Shown here piece after piece: positions 46,125-58,629 of a stretch of DNA of 64,000 bases. Each line of letters starts with the position of its first letter. Position 1 is the stretch's first letter. The notes beneath the pieces are model-generated. The model saw only the letters and a list, made by a program, of their open reading frames with translations. It searched no databases and was not told where the DNA came from. Source of the stretch: Ochromonas danica (lineage: Eukaryota > Sar > Chrysophyceae > Chromulinales > Chromulinaceae). The translations under genes were made by a program, and so were the position numbers. The stretch is from positions 1 to 64,000 of the forward strand of contig VKHL01000124.1 in the NCBI GenBank assembly GCA_015146655.1, in the 5' to 3' direction.

Positions 46125-46568
46125 ATGAAAGTATTCTTCTCTTGTTCTTCTCTTCCTCTAGGAATGATCTTTCTCTTATGGGCTAGTATTACCACTAGTC
46201 CTTCCACTATCACATCTGCTACTACTACTACTACTACTTCAACAACGACAACAACAACAGGCAGTGAAGAGTGTGTTTCTATTGATGGTGAAGTCTGTCT
46301 TAATGAACAAATCCCTAGTATTGGTGCAAAAGCTAAAATAGCTAAAGGTTCTAATGAACGAGGTGAACCACCTAAAGCTAGCTTTACATCTTGTCAAGAT
46401 CGTTATCCACAGTGTAATGATTATGCTTCATGGGGTAAGTGATTGTGTCACCTCACCCTCTCTCATGATAGTGGTGTTTGGTGTTGAAGGGGGTGAAGAA
46501 ATTGAATGACATGACGTATCTTTCACGTTTTACAGTCCTTATTGAAATATACGCTAGAGGGTACATGT

Positions 46569-46628
<60 letters not shown>

Positions 46629-47740
46629 CCCTCCCTTGCTATCATTCATTCCCTCACTATGTGTCTGTCTCTGTCTATCTCTGATCTATCACTATTCCAG
46701 GAGAATGTACCAAAAATCCAGGATGGATGATTGTAAACTGTCCTTTCAGTTGTAAATCATGTCATCTTCGTGATCCTAAGATACGTTGTGATCGTTCTTT
46801 CTTGAACATCTCTAGTCAACCTATCTTTGAACCAGGTGATATGGATCGAATGTTTAGCACTTTAATTGATCGTGTTGGACATAAATATCCTATTACTATG
46901 CATTCTTCCTCTCCTTGGGTGTTTACTTTTGAGAACTTTACTACTGAAGATGAGGGTATTGCTATTTTGAATGTAAGTTCTCACTTTCTCTTATCACCGT
47001 TGTATACCCTATTATTGTTTGCGTGGAAAATGTGTGTGTGTGTTATTATTGCGTGGTGCGGGGGTGTCTGTATACTACTGTACTGTACTGTAGTCTGTTC
47101 AAGACCATTGGGAACGTAGTACAGATTCTGGTTCAGAGAATGAATTTGGTGAAGCAGGTCGTATTCTTTCATCAGGACGTACTTCATCAAATGCATGGTG
47201 TCGTCAGAATTGTATGGATGATCCTCATGTACAGAATGTGATGAAGAAGATTGAAGAAGTTACACTTGTACCAACAGGTCATTCAGAAAGTTTACAAATC
47301 TTAAGATATGAGAAAGGACAATTTTATAATACACATAACGATATGGGCCCGTAAGTTCCTCTTAACTAACTTCCACAGTATGTATACATACTTACGCCAT
47401 TTGTTACATGGATGATGGTATTATGTATTATAGAGGTCAGAATCATTTAGCATGTGGACCTCGTATCTTAACCTTCTTCCTCTATCTATCTGATGTTGAA
47501 GAAGGTGGAGAGACAAACTTCCCTAATATTGGTATTAAAGTACAACCTAAGAGAGGTCGTGCTGTACTCTGGCCTAGTACAATGAATGACAACCTTCTCA
47601 AGATGGATCCTCGCACTAACCATCAAGCTATGCCTGTTATTAAAGGGATTAAGCTGGCTGCCAATGCTTGGATTCATCTATATGACTTCCAACAGAGCAA
47701 CTTGTGGGGCTGCACGGGTGCTTTTGATTATTTGGACTAA
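46125..47740 (+). CDS. prolyl 4-hydroxylase alpha-subunit-like, with ShK domain, 381 aa
   Basis: Four exons (46125-46434, 46701-46972, 47094-47350, 47434-47740) read without a break. An N-terminal signal/anchor is followed by a Thr-rich stretch. A six-Cys ShK/ShKT domain (CQDRYPQCNDYASWG, then CPFSCKSC) spans the first splice junction at about residues 90-125. The 2-oxoglutarate/Fe(II) dioxygenase domain holds the iron ligands: HND (about residue 276) and the distal His in NHQAMPVIKG (about 341) with the 2-oxoglutarate-binding Lys close by. It hydroxylates prolines of secreted or wall proteins in the ER/Golgi. The ShK-P4H pairing is common in algae and plants. Intron 1 carries a GT microsatellite; the start codon is the least certain part. 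Confidence 0.88.
46570..46627. repeat. (GT)n microsatellite
   Basis: 29 GT units in intron 1 of the prolyl hydroxylase gene. Confidence 0.97.
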
Positions 47741-48057
47741 TTATTCTTGTGAGCTACACTTTACATTCCAACTACAACCTGAACACGTTGATTAGGTTGT
47801 GTTTGTCATTGTTGGGACTATGTAGCACATGCTAACTTAGGACATAAGATTCTTATTTTTTTAATCCCAATATAATGCAAGAAGTAAAGAGTTTTTGGGT
47901 TGATTGGTCACGAATTAATAGCATTAGTAGTATATCGATCCCTAAGTGGTTTTATGGTATGATCGGCAGAATGCAAGCGAGTGTATTGATCTGACTGCTA
48001 CACACGCTTGATAACAAGTAATGACAAATGGAGTTGTAAGACCTGCTCGTAAATCTT
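47741..48057. other. convergent 3' spacer
   Basis: Between prolyl hydroxylase and the RRM gene. Nothing recognised. Confidence 0.5.
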
Positions 48058-49318
48058 CTAACGACGCTCACGAGAGCGATCACGAGAACCATCACGCTCA
48101 CGAGAACGGTCACGATCACCTCCTCTACACATCCCCAAAAACACATGTCATCTCATATCACTGGGTAAAATGAGAATGAGGAAATAATGACTAACCTGTT
48201 GTAGCTGTTAAAGTTATCACGACCGCCATCACGGCCACCATCGCGATCACGACCATTTCTCTCTCTACCATGATCGCGGTCCTTCTCTCTGCCGTAGTCA
48301 CGGTCACGACCGCCACCATTTCTATCTCTTCCATAGTCACGTTCACGTCCATAATCGCGATCGCGGTTATTGAAGTCACGATTGCGATCGCCATAACTAC
48401 GATCATGGCCACCGCGGCCACCAAAGTCGCGGTCTCTTCCGCCGGACTCGTTGAAGTCACGCTTGGGGCGACGTTCACCAGTGGAGACCTCAACACGCAC
48501 CTAATTGACATTCATCGCCTATTAACAGTGCCACACGGACAGCCGACAGAGAGATAGTAATAATACCCACCTGGCGGCCATCAATGGAGGAACCACTGAT
48601 ACCATCAATAGCAGCCTGAGCTTCCTCGGGCGTTTCCATCATAACGAAAGCAAACCCTCTAGAACGTCCAGTATTGCCATCAACTAACCAAAGGGAGGAT
48701 CATAGATTTAGTTCAATAAGAGGCCATTTGAAGTCGAAAAGACGGGAAAGAGCGATGAAGAAAGCCAATAAAAGAAAAGAAAGGACGTACTCGCAACACG
48801 GCATTCTTTCACGACTCCATATTTGCCAAAGAGCTCAAGCAGTTCCCTTTCTCCCGTCTACGGCGTGATGAGGGTCGTCATGTCCCCAGGACCAGAATAT
48901 AGAACACAACAAAGCAAGGCCAAGGGAGGGGAAGAGAACAATGAGGACATAGGAGGAGGGAGGGGATGAAGGGGGGGCAAGTAAGCGCGACATGGACATG
49001 GACATGGACAGGAAGGGGTGGGTAGGGAAGTATGCGGAAGGAACATGAAGGGACAAGGGATAGGAATTTTCTAGTCCCGTATAACGATGTGCATCATGTG
49101 CGAGAGAGATAGAGCAGAGGAGGGAGAGCAGGTCAGGCACAGTACATTATAGGTGATGTTGCCGATGAAGCACTTGCAGCCTTCTGTTGCGCCCTCTAAG
49201 AATAAATAACACAAACAAAACAAGAATTTAAAACAAAAAATAGGATTTAATGGAATAGGAGGAGGTAAAGAATAGCTAATCAAGGTAACTCACTGTTGGA
49301 ATCTCCTTGATCTGCCAT
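48058..49318 (-). CDS. RRM plus RGG/RD-rich RNA-binding protein, 208 aa
   Basis: Six exons (49318-49294, 49195-49146, 48857-48791, 48683-48571, 48500-48196, 48124-48058) add up to 627 nt in one frame. One RRM occupies residues about 15-95, with RNP2 CFIGNI (17-22) and RNP1 RSRGFAFV (54-61). The rest is Gly/Arg/Asp/Tyr-rich with repeated RDRDYGRER-type units and ends in SRERR repeats, like glycine-rich RNA-binding and SR-like proteins. It probably acts in RNA processing or cold-shock-type RNA chaperoning; the exact role is inference. The four-intron split of the RRM makes the short first exons easy to miss. Confidence 0.88.
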
Positions 49319-49631
49319 TTGATTAATACTATCCAATCCTTGATTGAGAGAATGTGAATGTCAAGGCAACAGAAGCACGCCATCTGATGAGACGTGGGGA
49401 GGGGAAAATCGCGCGCAATACAACTATTCCGTTTGAAGATTGTTACTTTGCGTGTGAAATGTCATTGGTTTATGGTTGATGCCTTGCAAACAAGTTCAAG
49501 ACACTCTATAGCTACAATTAACTTGACTACCTCATCTTCTATGTAGCTTTCGAATTCACTCGTACTGAATTAAAAGTAATCGCAACAGTAAACATTCGAT
49601 CCAAAAATGAAACAGCTTATGGGAATTAACT
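49319..49631. other. spacer between RRM and formin genes
   Basis: RRM upstream region and formin 3' flank (both genes on the minus strand). No gene seen; a partial ATTAACTTGA motif near 49519 is too weak to call. Confidence 0.4.
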
Positions 49632-52600
49632 TCAGGTCTTGATGGCTTTTCTTCTTGTTCGGGCTCGAGTTTGTACCACTTCAACAGCACTAGACAAACT
49701 GCGGCACAAATCCTTCACCTCAGCAAAGAAAGTGTCGGGATCAATAGTTACCACCACAGCGTTACTGCTTTCACCCCCTGGCGTTGATGGCGTTGGAGTA
49801 GTGGCACTGTTGCCGCTCGCACTAGTATAACCAAAGTAAATACACAGTTCGTGAAAATCGGACTGAGCAAGATTGACTTGTTCTTTAGCCTTTGAGAAAA
49901 TTTGAGAAAGTCGTTGTATGTGTTCTTGCAAATTGGTGGTGGCGAGAGGGCTGTTCCCTTCCACAGCCTGCAACTCCTTCAGCAAATCTAAGGTCTCTTG
50001 CATCTTCCTCACTTCAACCTGGATACGATTCAACATTACTTGCCTCCCACTATCAATGGACGGAAAGTCACCAGCAATATCCAAAGCCTCAGGAACAGTC
50101 TTTAGAAGCTTGAAGGCGACATATTGTTCCATTGTTTCTCCGCCATTGGTCTTCAATTGAGATAGCTTTCTCCAAGCAGGCAAATGAAAACCAGTAGCCA
50201 CACTACATCAGATTGAAGTATTGTAAGATAACAGCATGCAAAGAGACAAGCAAGGAATAGACGTCCTTACTTTTGATTTGCACGCTGAGCCAAGAGGTTG
50301 TTAAGATCAAGATAAGTACGTAATAAGAATCGTAATTTACCACTTCCTTTCACCTCAGCACAAGCATTTAGAAGTGCTTCTGATTGTGAGATAATACCTG
50401 GATAAGCCTCTGCAATATTCAAGACAGAGGCCATAGCAGTCAGTCGCTTCTCCACTAAGGTGACTTTTGAAATGGCATGGATATACTGCTCAGCTCGTCC
50501 GATATTACACTGTGTTAAAGTCTTACTGTTGATTGGATCAGCAGTGATATTCTTTTCAGTCATCTTCTTGTTCACAAAGTCAGTAACTTTCTTTACTTCA
50601 TCTGCAGTAGGAATAAATTGCATTAATGCACTGATTGAGGACAGACCCAATGCTTCAGCATCAAAATTCATAATAGCCTAATTATTAACATGGTCAACAC
50701 TTACTTCACTGACATAAATTAATAGTAATAATAAAGAATTCGCTTACATCAGCAATACTCTCTAGGCTTCGTTTGCCAAATTTGGCTAACATGATACTAA
50801 TATTTTGTGCACGTTGTGGATCCAAGATAGACTGATCGATTACAGAGACACACAAATAATAAGAAAGAATGACAAGAAGAGAACGATTAGATGTAAAAAA
50901 GAGGATTAATTATTAGAGTCTACTTACTTCACTCATTGCTCCATTAGAAGGTTTTGTTTGAAATCCTGGTTTTGTTTCTTTCTTCATACCACCATGCATG
51001 ACAATAGATTTCTTTCTTTTCAATCCTATAGTAAATTGCTCATCCAAATCATCAAATAGTTCTGATGCCTAATAAACAGAACAATGGACAGAATATTAGA
51101 ATAATGAGAAATAGCATAGGATAAGAGAAGAAGAAGCAACAGAGAAGGAGAAGCAACTTCAACTATCTTCACGTATCTTCAATGATCAAATACTGAAGAT
51201 CTTTTGAAGTGAGTTGTTTTTTCAGTATTTCATGCAAGATCTTCATATAGTATTCATCATCACATTCACTTACCGGTAAGAGAACTTCTTGAGGCTCAGC
51301 CCAGAAGGTTCCTTCAATATTGCCTAATTGGGTCAATTGCATCTGCTTGAACTTAGGCTTATTAGCAGCTTTAGGACCTTCTCCTATCGGAGTTGAACCT
51401 GGCAAAGGAAAAGGTGATTCTGCACCACTCTCTGGTGGAGCTTGGCGTGAAAAAGGGATAGGAGGCCATGTGGTTGGAATAGGAGGTGGAATAGGAATAG
51501 AAGGAGTCTTATTATCACCATCCTTATTCTTTGATATAATAGAAGCTCTCTTCTTTACTGGTTCATTATCATTACCTCGAGACATGATCATGACAGGAGA
51601 TGGAGTAGGTGATGGATCTACAGGACCAAAGCGCTTATTAAACATTAATGAGAGAGCATCCTTTGCATTCAGACTACTCACTCCTTTGATAACACTTTGC
51701 TTTCTTGCTTCACACATACGAACACTTAAAGATCGATGAAGACTAGATTTGCGCTCATGAGGGGGCATGGGGGCACTGTTGGCCTTCTCTGATGTCTTCT
51801 TCTTCTCTTCCTCCAATAACCTTGCTTCAATTGCAAGATTCTCCTTCTCACTTAGCCATGCAATTAGACCAAATGCCAATAGTTTAGATATAATACATTG
51901 CTTTAATAGTTGAGGAGTACACTTGCGAATGACTAATAATGTCCCAGTTGAACTTTCTCGAACCAGTTGATACCCTCCAGCACTATTTGTAATCAACGCA
52001 GTAGAAGACAATGCTGCCATCAAGTCATTAGCTGATGATTCTTTAGGAGGAGGCAAAAGGGAAGGTGCTTGATGAGAACGCAACGGTGATCCAGCTGGGA
52101 TACGTCTCCATGTTGAAGCATTCAAACCAGGGCTGTGTTGTTGAGAAGAATCTATCATAGTGGTAGCACAGGTTTGAACCGAAATCTTACCCAAGGGACT
52201 AAACACAGTGTTAGGCTGGATTTTCTCTTCCCTTGATCCAGATGAAAGGGTATCAACTCCCTTGCGCTCACTCATCACAGGGGAATATGGTGGCAGGATA
52301 GATGGTGCAGCAGTGGTATTATTTTGTATAATAGCTCGAGTGGAGGAAGAGGAGGATCCACCAGAAGCAGGTACTACTACCTTTCTATCCTCCCAGACAG
52401 AAGCATTTTCTAATATTTGAAACCACTTCAGCACTTCATCATCATTTGAATATGAAGTACTATTAACGTTTTTCCTGTCCGAGGGTTCTTCAATTGATGT
52501 CATAGCAGTGGTTGTAGCAATAACAGCCAGGCGAGATCGCTTGAATGATCCTGCGGAAGATATTAAAGCCTTTACCTGGGTTGAGGTAAATACAGCATCA

Positions 52601-53282
52601 TCAGGAAGGCGTTGAATATAGATAGCAATCGCATAGGGCCAAGAGTGAATAGGAGTGGATGCCCAACGAAGAGAACGAAGTCGATCTTTGAGCTCTTTAC
52701 CACAAAAGAATCGTTCACCATTGGAGAGATGATATCGTAACTTCTCTATCATATCCTCTACAGCTTTTGTAAGAGCATGCTGTGGACCCAAAAGACAATA
52801 TCGAACAGAATAACTGAGATAAAAAGCAAAATAACTTTTAGACCAATGATGAAGATTGTATTCTACTTGTCCTATTGCCATATCACAATCTGATATTGCC
52901 ATAGATAATACTCCTTCAGTAGTTAGTTTATTATAAATACATCGTGCTATTATAATAACCACATGCCCATACCCAAGACAAAGAATGTGTGAGTGATGAT
53001 AGTGGACAACAAGGGGATAGACTAGCAGTGGCAGACAAGACTTACCAAGAATAAGTTCTTTTAAAGCAGAGGGATAGGATTCCTTTGTGAAATAAAGTAA
53101 TCCTAGATGGAAATGACTTTCTGCTGTTTTCTCATGAATATGTAAGAGTTTAACTCGTAGCAGTAGTCCTCGTCCACAGAGTTCCATGGCCTCGTCCAGA
53201 CGATTGATATTAGATAACAAAGATGACGAAATAAAATCTATATCATAGCAATCAAACAACCATACACATTGAGTTAATCAAC

Positions 53283-53333
<51 letters not shown>

Positions 53334-54017
53334 TCTTATATTGAGAGTATTAATAATAGCCTATATATAATATATATGTATATGTATTATACTACTACTA
53401 GTATTATATGATATATAATTCATGTATTATATATATTGTACTTCGATATGACATTACAATATTAGTAGTACGATAGTAGAAGTATTATTATTATTATATT
53501 ATATAATTCATGTATTATATACTATTATCTGATATTATGATATTATATGATATTACTATATTATAATCTAGTATATGATATAACTATTCAGAACATCTCA
53601 TCTCAAATAGACAGTGTTCATAATAATACAATAACTAACTATAGATAGTCTACTAAAACTACTACTGTACTCACAGAAGTCAGCAAGGAGGAGATGATCA
53701 AGTCCAGCAAAGACTTCTTGCACTAATGCCAGACAACCTTGCCATTGCCCCCAGGCCTTCTCTCTCTCAAAATTACTCTCACATTGGAGCAGATTAAATA
53801 CCATCGAGAAGACATAGAAGACATCTTTATAAGAATAGATTGATAGTGGATTACTCTGAGCTACCCATTGCTTGGCTTCATATAGAGAATAGGTAGCAAC
53901 TTCTTCATCTTCTTTCTCAATAGCTGAGATAATTAATTGATCAAGAGAGAGTTTGAATAGATTTAACTCTTGATTATCCATAGTTTCTATTGTCTCTTTT
54001 GTTTCTATTGTCGGCAT
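49632..54017 (-). CDS. formin with N-terminal TPR-like region, FH1 and FH2, 1136 aa
   Basis: Seven exons (54017-53675, 53237-53046, 52946-51274, 51068-50928, 50831-50748, 50677-50271, 50202-49632) sum to 3411 nt in frame. The C-terminal ~430 residues are an FH2 domain: PKFKQMQLTQLGNIEGTFWAEPQ-like start (the 'W' of the FH2 lasso/linker entry), LDPQRAQNISIMLAKF, IGRAEQYIHAI and GSGKLRFLLRTYLDLNN. A Pro-rich FH1 (IPIPPPIPTTWPPIP) precedes it at about 660-690. Residues about 60-230 are helical with TPR-like repeats (RLDEAMELC, AESHFHLGLLYF, SALKEL, SMAISDCDMAI). FH1-FH2 proteins nucleate and elongate actin filaments with profilin-actin. TPR-like sequence in place of the usual GBD/FH3 or PTEN region is unusual. 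CTTAAGTTAA lies 98 bp upstream. Confidence 0.85.
53284..53334. repeat. (AATC)n microsatellite
   Basis: About 12 AATC units in intron 1 of the formin gene. Confidence 0.95.
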
Positions 54018-54635
54018 GATCTAAGCGGAATAAAGCATACTAGGGATAAGAAGAAAGAGATTTTGATTCCAAGACAACAAAAGTCTTGCTGCTGCTGTGA
54101 CCGTTTCCGTACTTCTTAAGTTAACGATATTATGTAATTCATCTAACAGAATTACACAATAGCTTATTATTGACAACCATTAAAAAATATAGCTTATTAT
54201 TCTATATTCATTAAAATATATGGTACAACTTTCGTCGATTCGAATGAAGTAGTCATTGAGAATACTTCGAAAATAGGCAAAGATTAGAAATGATCCAACG
54301 AGCTTTCTGCGCAGGCAGAGCAACAAGAAGCGCGTCAGTTTTTTCCCGCGCAGCCTCACAGCCCTCACGCACTGGCACTCTCTCTTTCGCTGTCTTGACA
54401 ACAACACTCCCGACTCTCTTTCACTGACCAGACCACTCTCCTTGGTGACAGTTTTTCATTTATATATACTAACATAATATATATATATATTGTGATCTCT
54501 ATTCTAGACAGTCTAGTCTATCTATACCAATACTATCTATCCACAACAGAGTACTAGACTACGTCTAGACTAGTAGTAGTATAGCAGACTGACTTGGACC
54601 TTGTTGACTAGACTAGACTAGACTAGTATTGAGAG
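54018..54635. promoter_or_regulatory. divergent upstream region of formin and sulfotransferase
   Basis: CTTAAGTTAA at 54115-54124, preceded by ACTT as at 45840. A TATATA-rich stretch lies near 54460-54492, upstream of the plus-strand gene. TAGAC repeats near 54605-54625. No gene supported. Confidence 0.45.
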
Positions 54636-57407
54636 ATGGTGAATAATTACAATGATAATAATGAGAGGAAGGTAGTGGTAGAAGGAGGAGGAGGTGGAGG
54701 AGTGGTAGTAGTGGAGGAGAGAGGAAGGCTAAAAGGCATCCTCTACCTTCTCTCTGCTCTCTCTTTACTACTACTACTCCCTTATATCATCTACTTCTCC
54801 TACTCCTACCGTCTTAGTCACAAGAAACATCATCGTCATGTAGAAGAAGATAAAGACTTAAATAAATTAATAAAAATACTTGAAATAGATCAACAAGATG
54901 AACCTTGGAATGTTGAAGAAAAGAAAAGATTACGAACAAAAAGTAAACCACAAGGAGGAGGTAAGAAGAAGGAGAAGAAGAAGAAGAAGAAGAAAGGTAG
55001 TAGAGTTAGTGATGGTAGTGGTAGTGGTAGTGTGAGTATTGGGCCCATTGATGATGATGACGATGATGAAATTACCTCTACCTCGACTACCCTAGCAGTA
55101 GAGTCAGGATACTACCCTTACCCCTACCCCTACTTCAACCTCTCCTTGTTCTTCTCTCAGACAGTGTCTAGACAAGAAGAAGCGGTAGACCATCTGTTAG
55201 GAGACTTGGATACCTTCCAAAGAAACATGATGTTCCTCACTGTACAAGCACAAGAAGCTTGTATGAATCATCGTAACTATCTCAATCATCCCTACCTCTG
55301 TCCTTACTCCTCCTCCTCCTCCTCTGCTACTAATACTAACACCTCCTCTTCTGAGAGTAGTGGTGGTAGAGGAGGAGGCAGATGGAGGAGAGGTAAGAAG
55401 ATCTTCTATAATAGTAAACCTCATCAGACAGAAGCTTCTACCCTCCTTGCCTCTATCCTGTACCGTGAACTCTGTCTTAATCAAGGAATGAATTGCTATC
55501 TACCTAGTGCTACCACTACTAAGAAGACTAAGAGCAGTAGTGATGCAGGTAGTGTTCGAGGAGGTGCGGGTAGTGGCAGTGGTGGTAGTCTAGGCAGTCA
55601 AGTCTTACCAACTCCTTATGATAGTTGGTTACTATCTCATAATGATCTCTCTTCTCAAGATCTATTAACATCAACTGGTAATAGTAGTGGTAATAGTGTT
55701 AGTGTTAGTGGTACATCATATATTCATGTTACAACAACAAGTCATCCTAGTCAACGATTTGCCACTGCATGGGAACAACGAGTATATGCCACTACCGCTA
55801 CGAGTAATAGTAATAGTATAGATAAACAACAGCAAGAACAAGTTCATAATATGAAGAAAGAAGTCAATGTTAAAGATTGGTTAACTACTTTACAATCTCA
55901 TGCTATTCCTTATTGTAATAACCACTCTACTACTATCTCCTCTGATAATGATAACAATAACAATAACGTATCTTCTTTCTATCAAGAATGGTATAATTCA
56001 AAATGGGGAGGATTAGAAGCTCTCTCACAAGAAATGACTGGATTTTCCGTATTCCATCCATCATTCCATGGAATATTCTGGAATGGCTTAGTAAAGAAGA
56101 TTGCTTCCTATGAGATCTTTGTCTTAGTAACAGAGAGATTTGATGAAAGTATGATTTTGTTAAGATGGGTTATGGAATGGCCTATGGATGATTCCTCTTG
56201 GACCAAGGCTATGGCCATGACTACTACCACTAACCACTCCTCCTCCTCACTAGGGAATGCTACTATTACTACTGCTGCTGCGTCATTTAACAAGTTCTTC
56301 TCAGAGGGTCATCATGGTGCTCCTCCTATTGCAAGTCGATTCTCTCATGTTCATCTCTCTGGTGGAGCATTACCTAATAATAACAACAATAACGACCAGA
56401 AGAAGACAACCACAACCACCAACAAGCTACAACAACAAGGGCTACCTGCTACTACCACTACCACTTCTACCACTGTGAGTGAGGAGAAGGAGGAGGAGGA
56501 CAACAAGATGACCATGATGATGACGATGAAAAAGTTTCGTGATGAGAACATGTGGTATCTCCCTCTGAAAGTCAAACAGACTACTTCAACTTCAACTGAT
56601 ACTACCACATCATCCTTTTCTTTCCTCTCTCTAACCCAAGCCTATCAACCCCATGACTTCTTTATCAATCTCCTAGCTAATCGAGTCTTGGATCGCCTCA
56701 TTGTCTATTATGGCAAAGCAAGATTTCAACGTGATCTTCAACGATATCGTCAGAACTTGAAAGAGGTTCAATCTATTTGTATGAAGGAGGAATTGTCATC
56801 TTATTCCTATAATAAGGAAGAAGGAGGTTGTTCTTATAAGGCTTCAGCAGTATCACCACGAAAGACTACTACAAGCACTACTATTGACACAGCCACAACC
56901 GCTAACACAGTCACAGTGACAGACACAGTCAAAGAGACAGGTAGAGTCAGACTGTCAGTGGCTGACATAGAGACAGTCAAAGAGAAAGTATCAGCTGCTG
57001 CAGGACGAGGGGCAGGACGAGGAAACAAACATCATCAAGATGATCATAGTGATCATGATCAGAACAGTGATGGTGACTATGTTGGTCAGACTGAGAAGAA
57101 GAGTCATCACAGTCAGAAGATGACTGCTGAGAAACTGAAAAACAAGAAGACGAAGACAGCCTCCGCCACGTCAGCTTCATCGTCTTCTTCTTCTTCAAAT
57201 TCAACGTCAGCTTCAACTTCAACTTCACCATTCTGTGTGAGAACATTCCGTCAAGCATTGAAACATCTTCCACCAGACAGATTTATGTGTTGGTTATTAA
57301 GACAAGATGGACATGATCTTGTTCATCTCTATGGACAATTCTTAACAACAACTACAACTACTTCTTCTTCATCATCTTCTTCATCACTTCCTTCTGCTCA
57401 CTTCTAA
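54636..57407 (+). CDS. galactose-3-O-sulfotransferase-like Golgi enzyme, 923 aa
   Basis: Single exon. A type II membrane topology: short N-terminus, one transmembrane segment at about 33-58 (ILYLLSALSLLLLLPYIIYF), then a lumenal catalytic part. The PAPS 5'-phosphosulfate loop is represented by NSKPHQTEASTLLASILYR (about 258-277), followed by SQRFATAWEQ (about 371) and the family signature FVLVTERFDESMILLRW (about 492-508), then a PHDFFINLLANRVLDRL segment (about 672). The family transfers sulfate from PAPS to galactose-type sugars on glycans. The first loop has His where Gal3STs usually have Lys-Thr-Gly, so activity is not certain. Ser/Thr/Asn-rich and poly-Gly inserts more than double the usual ~400-aa size. 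Confidence 0.72.
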   Translation: MVNNYNDNNERKVVVEGGGGGGVVVVEERGRLKGILYLLSALSLLLLLPYIIYFSYSYRLSHKKHHRHVEEDKDLNKLIKILEIDQQDEPWNVEEKKRLRTKSKPQGGGKKKEKKKKKKKGSRVSDGSGSGSVSIGPIDDDDDDEITSTSTTLAVESGYYPYPYPYFNLSLFFSQTVSRQEEAVDHLLGDLDTFQRNMMFLTVQAQEACMNHRNYLNHPYLCPYSSSSSSATNTNTSSSESSGGRGGGRWRRGKKIFYNSKPHQTEASTLLASILYRELCLNQGMNCYLPSATTTKKTKSSSDAGSVRGGAGSGSGGSLGSQVLPTPYDSWLLSHNDLSSQDLLTSTGNSSGNSVSVSGTSYIHVTTTSHPSQRFATAWEQRVYATTATSNSNSIDKQQQEQVHNMKKEVNVKDWLTTLQSHAIPYCNNHSTTISSDNDNNNNNVSSFYQEWYNSKWGGLEALSQEMTGFSVFHPSFHGIFWNGLVKKIASYEIFVLVTERFDESMILLRWVMEWPMDDSSWTKAMAMTTTTNHSSSSLGNATITTAAASFNKFFSEGHHGAPPIASRFSHVHLSGGALPNNNNNNDQKKTTTTTNKLQQQGLPATTTTTSTTVSEEKEEEDNKMTMMMTMKKFRDENMWYLPLKVKQTTSTSTDTTTSSFSFLSLTQAYQPHDFFINLLANRVLDRLIVYYGKARFQRDLQRYRQNLKEVQSICMKEELSSYSYNKEEGGCSYKASAVSPRKTTTSTTIDTATTANTVTVTDTVKETGRVRLSVADIETVKEKVSAAAGRGAGRGNKHHQDDHSDHDQNSDGDYVGQTEKKSHHSQKMTAEKLKNKKTKTASATSASSSSSSSNSTSASTSTSPFCVRTFRQALKHLPPDRFMCWLLRQDGHDLVHLYGQFLTTTTTTSSSSSSSSLPSAHF

Positions 57408-58001
57408 AGAAGAGAAAGATGTCGATTAGCTTATTAAAGCAATTAACATAAGCTACTACTACTATTACTATTACTACTGTGTGATGGGATGAGGAAAAAG
57501 TCGTTTTCTTCGCTGTGTAAACAGCAGATATTTGAGTTATAACTACTGTGTTTTTTTTAAGGTAAGGGATAGCCTTATTATATGCAAACAACATTCATTC
57601 TATCAAACTTAGTAATCTAGTAATGAGGTCAGCTATGCTCAGTTTGGTTTGAGTTGATTATTAGAGGTGCAATTATTAGAGTCAATGTGTTAACTTAAGA
57701 ATTGTTTTAACTTAACAAGGACATTCCATTTTACTTTTTACTTGTCTAACAGTAAATAGACCTGTTAGTCTAGTTAACTACATTCTCTTTTAGCTATAGC
57801 AGCGAGCTTGTCTATCATAGCTATTGTAGCCAAGTCATAAGAAGAACCACCACCTACCAGGAATGTCACAATACAATACTAACACACACAAACACAAACA
57901 CACAGTAGTAGTCTAGACTATATACAATACTAGACTACTTTCTGTATACTGTATATTATAAACAACATAGTAGAGAATGAGAGAGACATAGCTACCATAG
58001 T
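57408..58001. other. convergent spacer between sulfotransferase and NTF2-like gene
   Basis: TTAACTTAAG at 57690-57699 and TTAACTTAAC at 57707-57716 lie here without a known gene start nearby; an unseen non-coding transcript is possible. No ORF supported. Confidence 0.4.
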
Positions 58002-58546
58002 CTAGCTCACTTCTTCTCCTCCCCCTACTGGAGGAGGTAGTAACTCAGAGATACAATGATGTTCTATGAAATAGATACGATGTTGATTATCTAGATGAAA
58101 GATATAAGTGCCTCGAATACGAAACTCTGACATCTATAATACGCACGTGCACACACACACAACCATCATATAAGTTAGTCTAACCATCATATATCTTTGA
58201 GCGGAGGGGTAGTAAAGGGGGGAAAGGGAGGGGGGCCCTACCGGGAAATTAGTCTTCTCTACATGATCTTTACTTCCCCCAGTGACAGTATTCAATTGAT
58301 CTGCTATATGAAGAGTCTTGATGACTAAGGCAGGTAGATGGTATACTCTTGTCTTATGCTTGTCCATCACTTGGAACCAGTCATACGATAGCAGACTACC
58401 CTTGATAGACACTTCCGCATATAGACGACTACCTGGTCGATCTGTTGATTGAGAGATCCAACTTCGATCTATATGAAGAGTGAAGTCTGGGATATTGACT
58501 ACACGCTCACAGAACACTTCTTGTACCTACAGTATACATAGCACAC

Positions 58547-58629
<83 letters not shown>

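Noticed and set aside
46478-46755. Val-Cys repeat ORFs in three frames
   Set aside because: Translations of a GT microsatellite inside the prolyl hydroxylase intron. The same holds for the His-Thr ORF at 58480-58785.
48191-48557. Val/Ile/Thr-rich ORFs in other frames over the RRM gene
   Set aside because: Shadows of the Arg/Asp/Gly-rich coding repeats.
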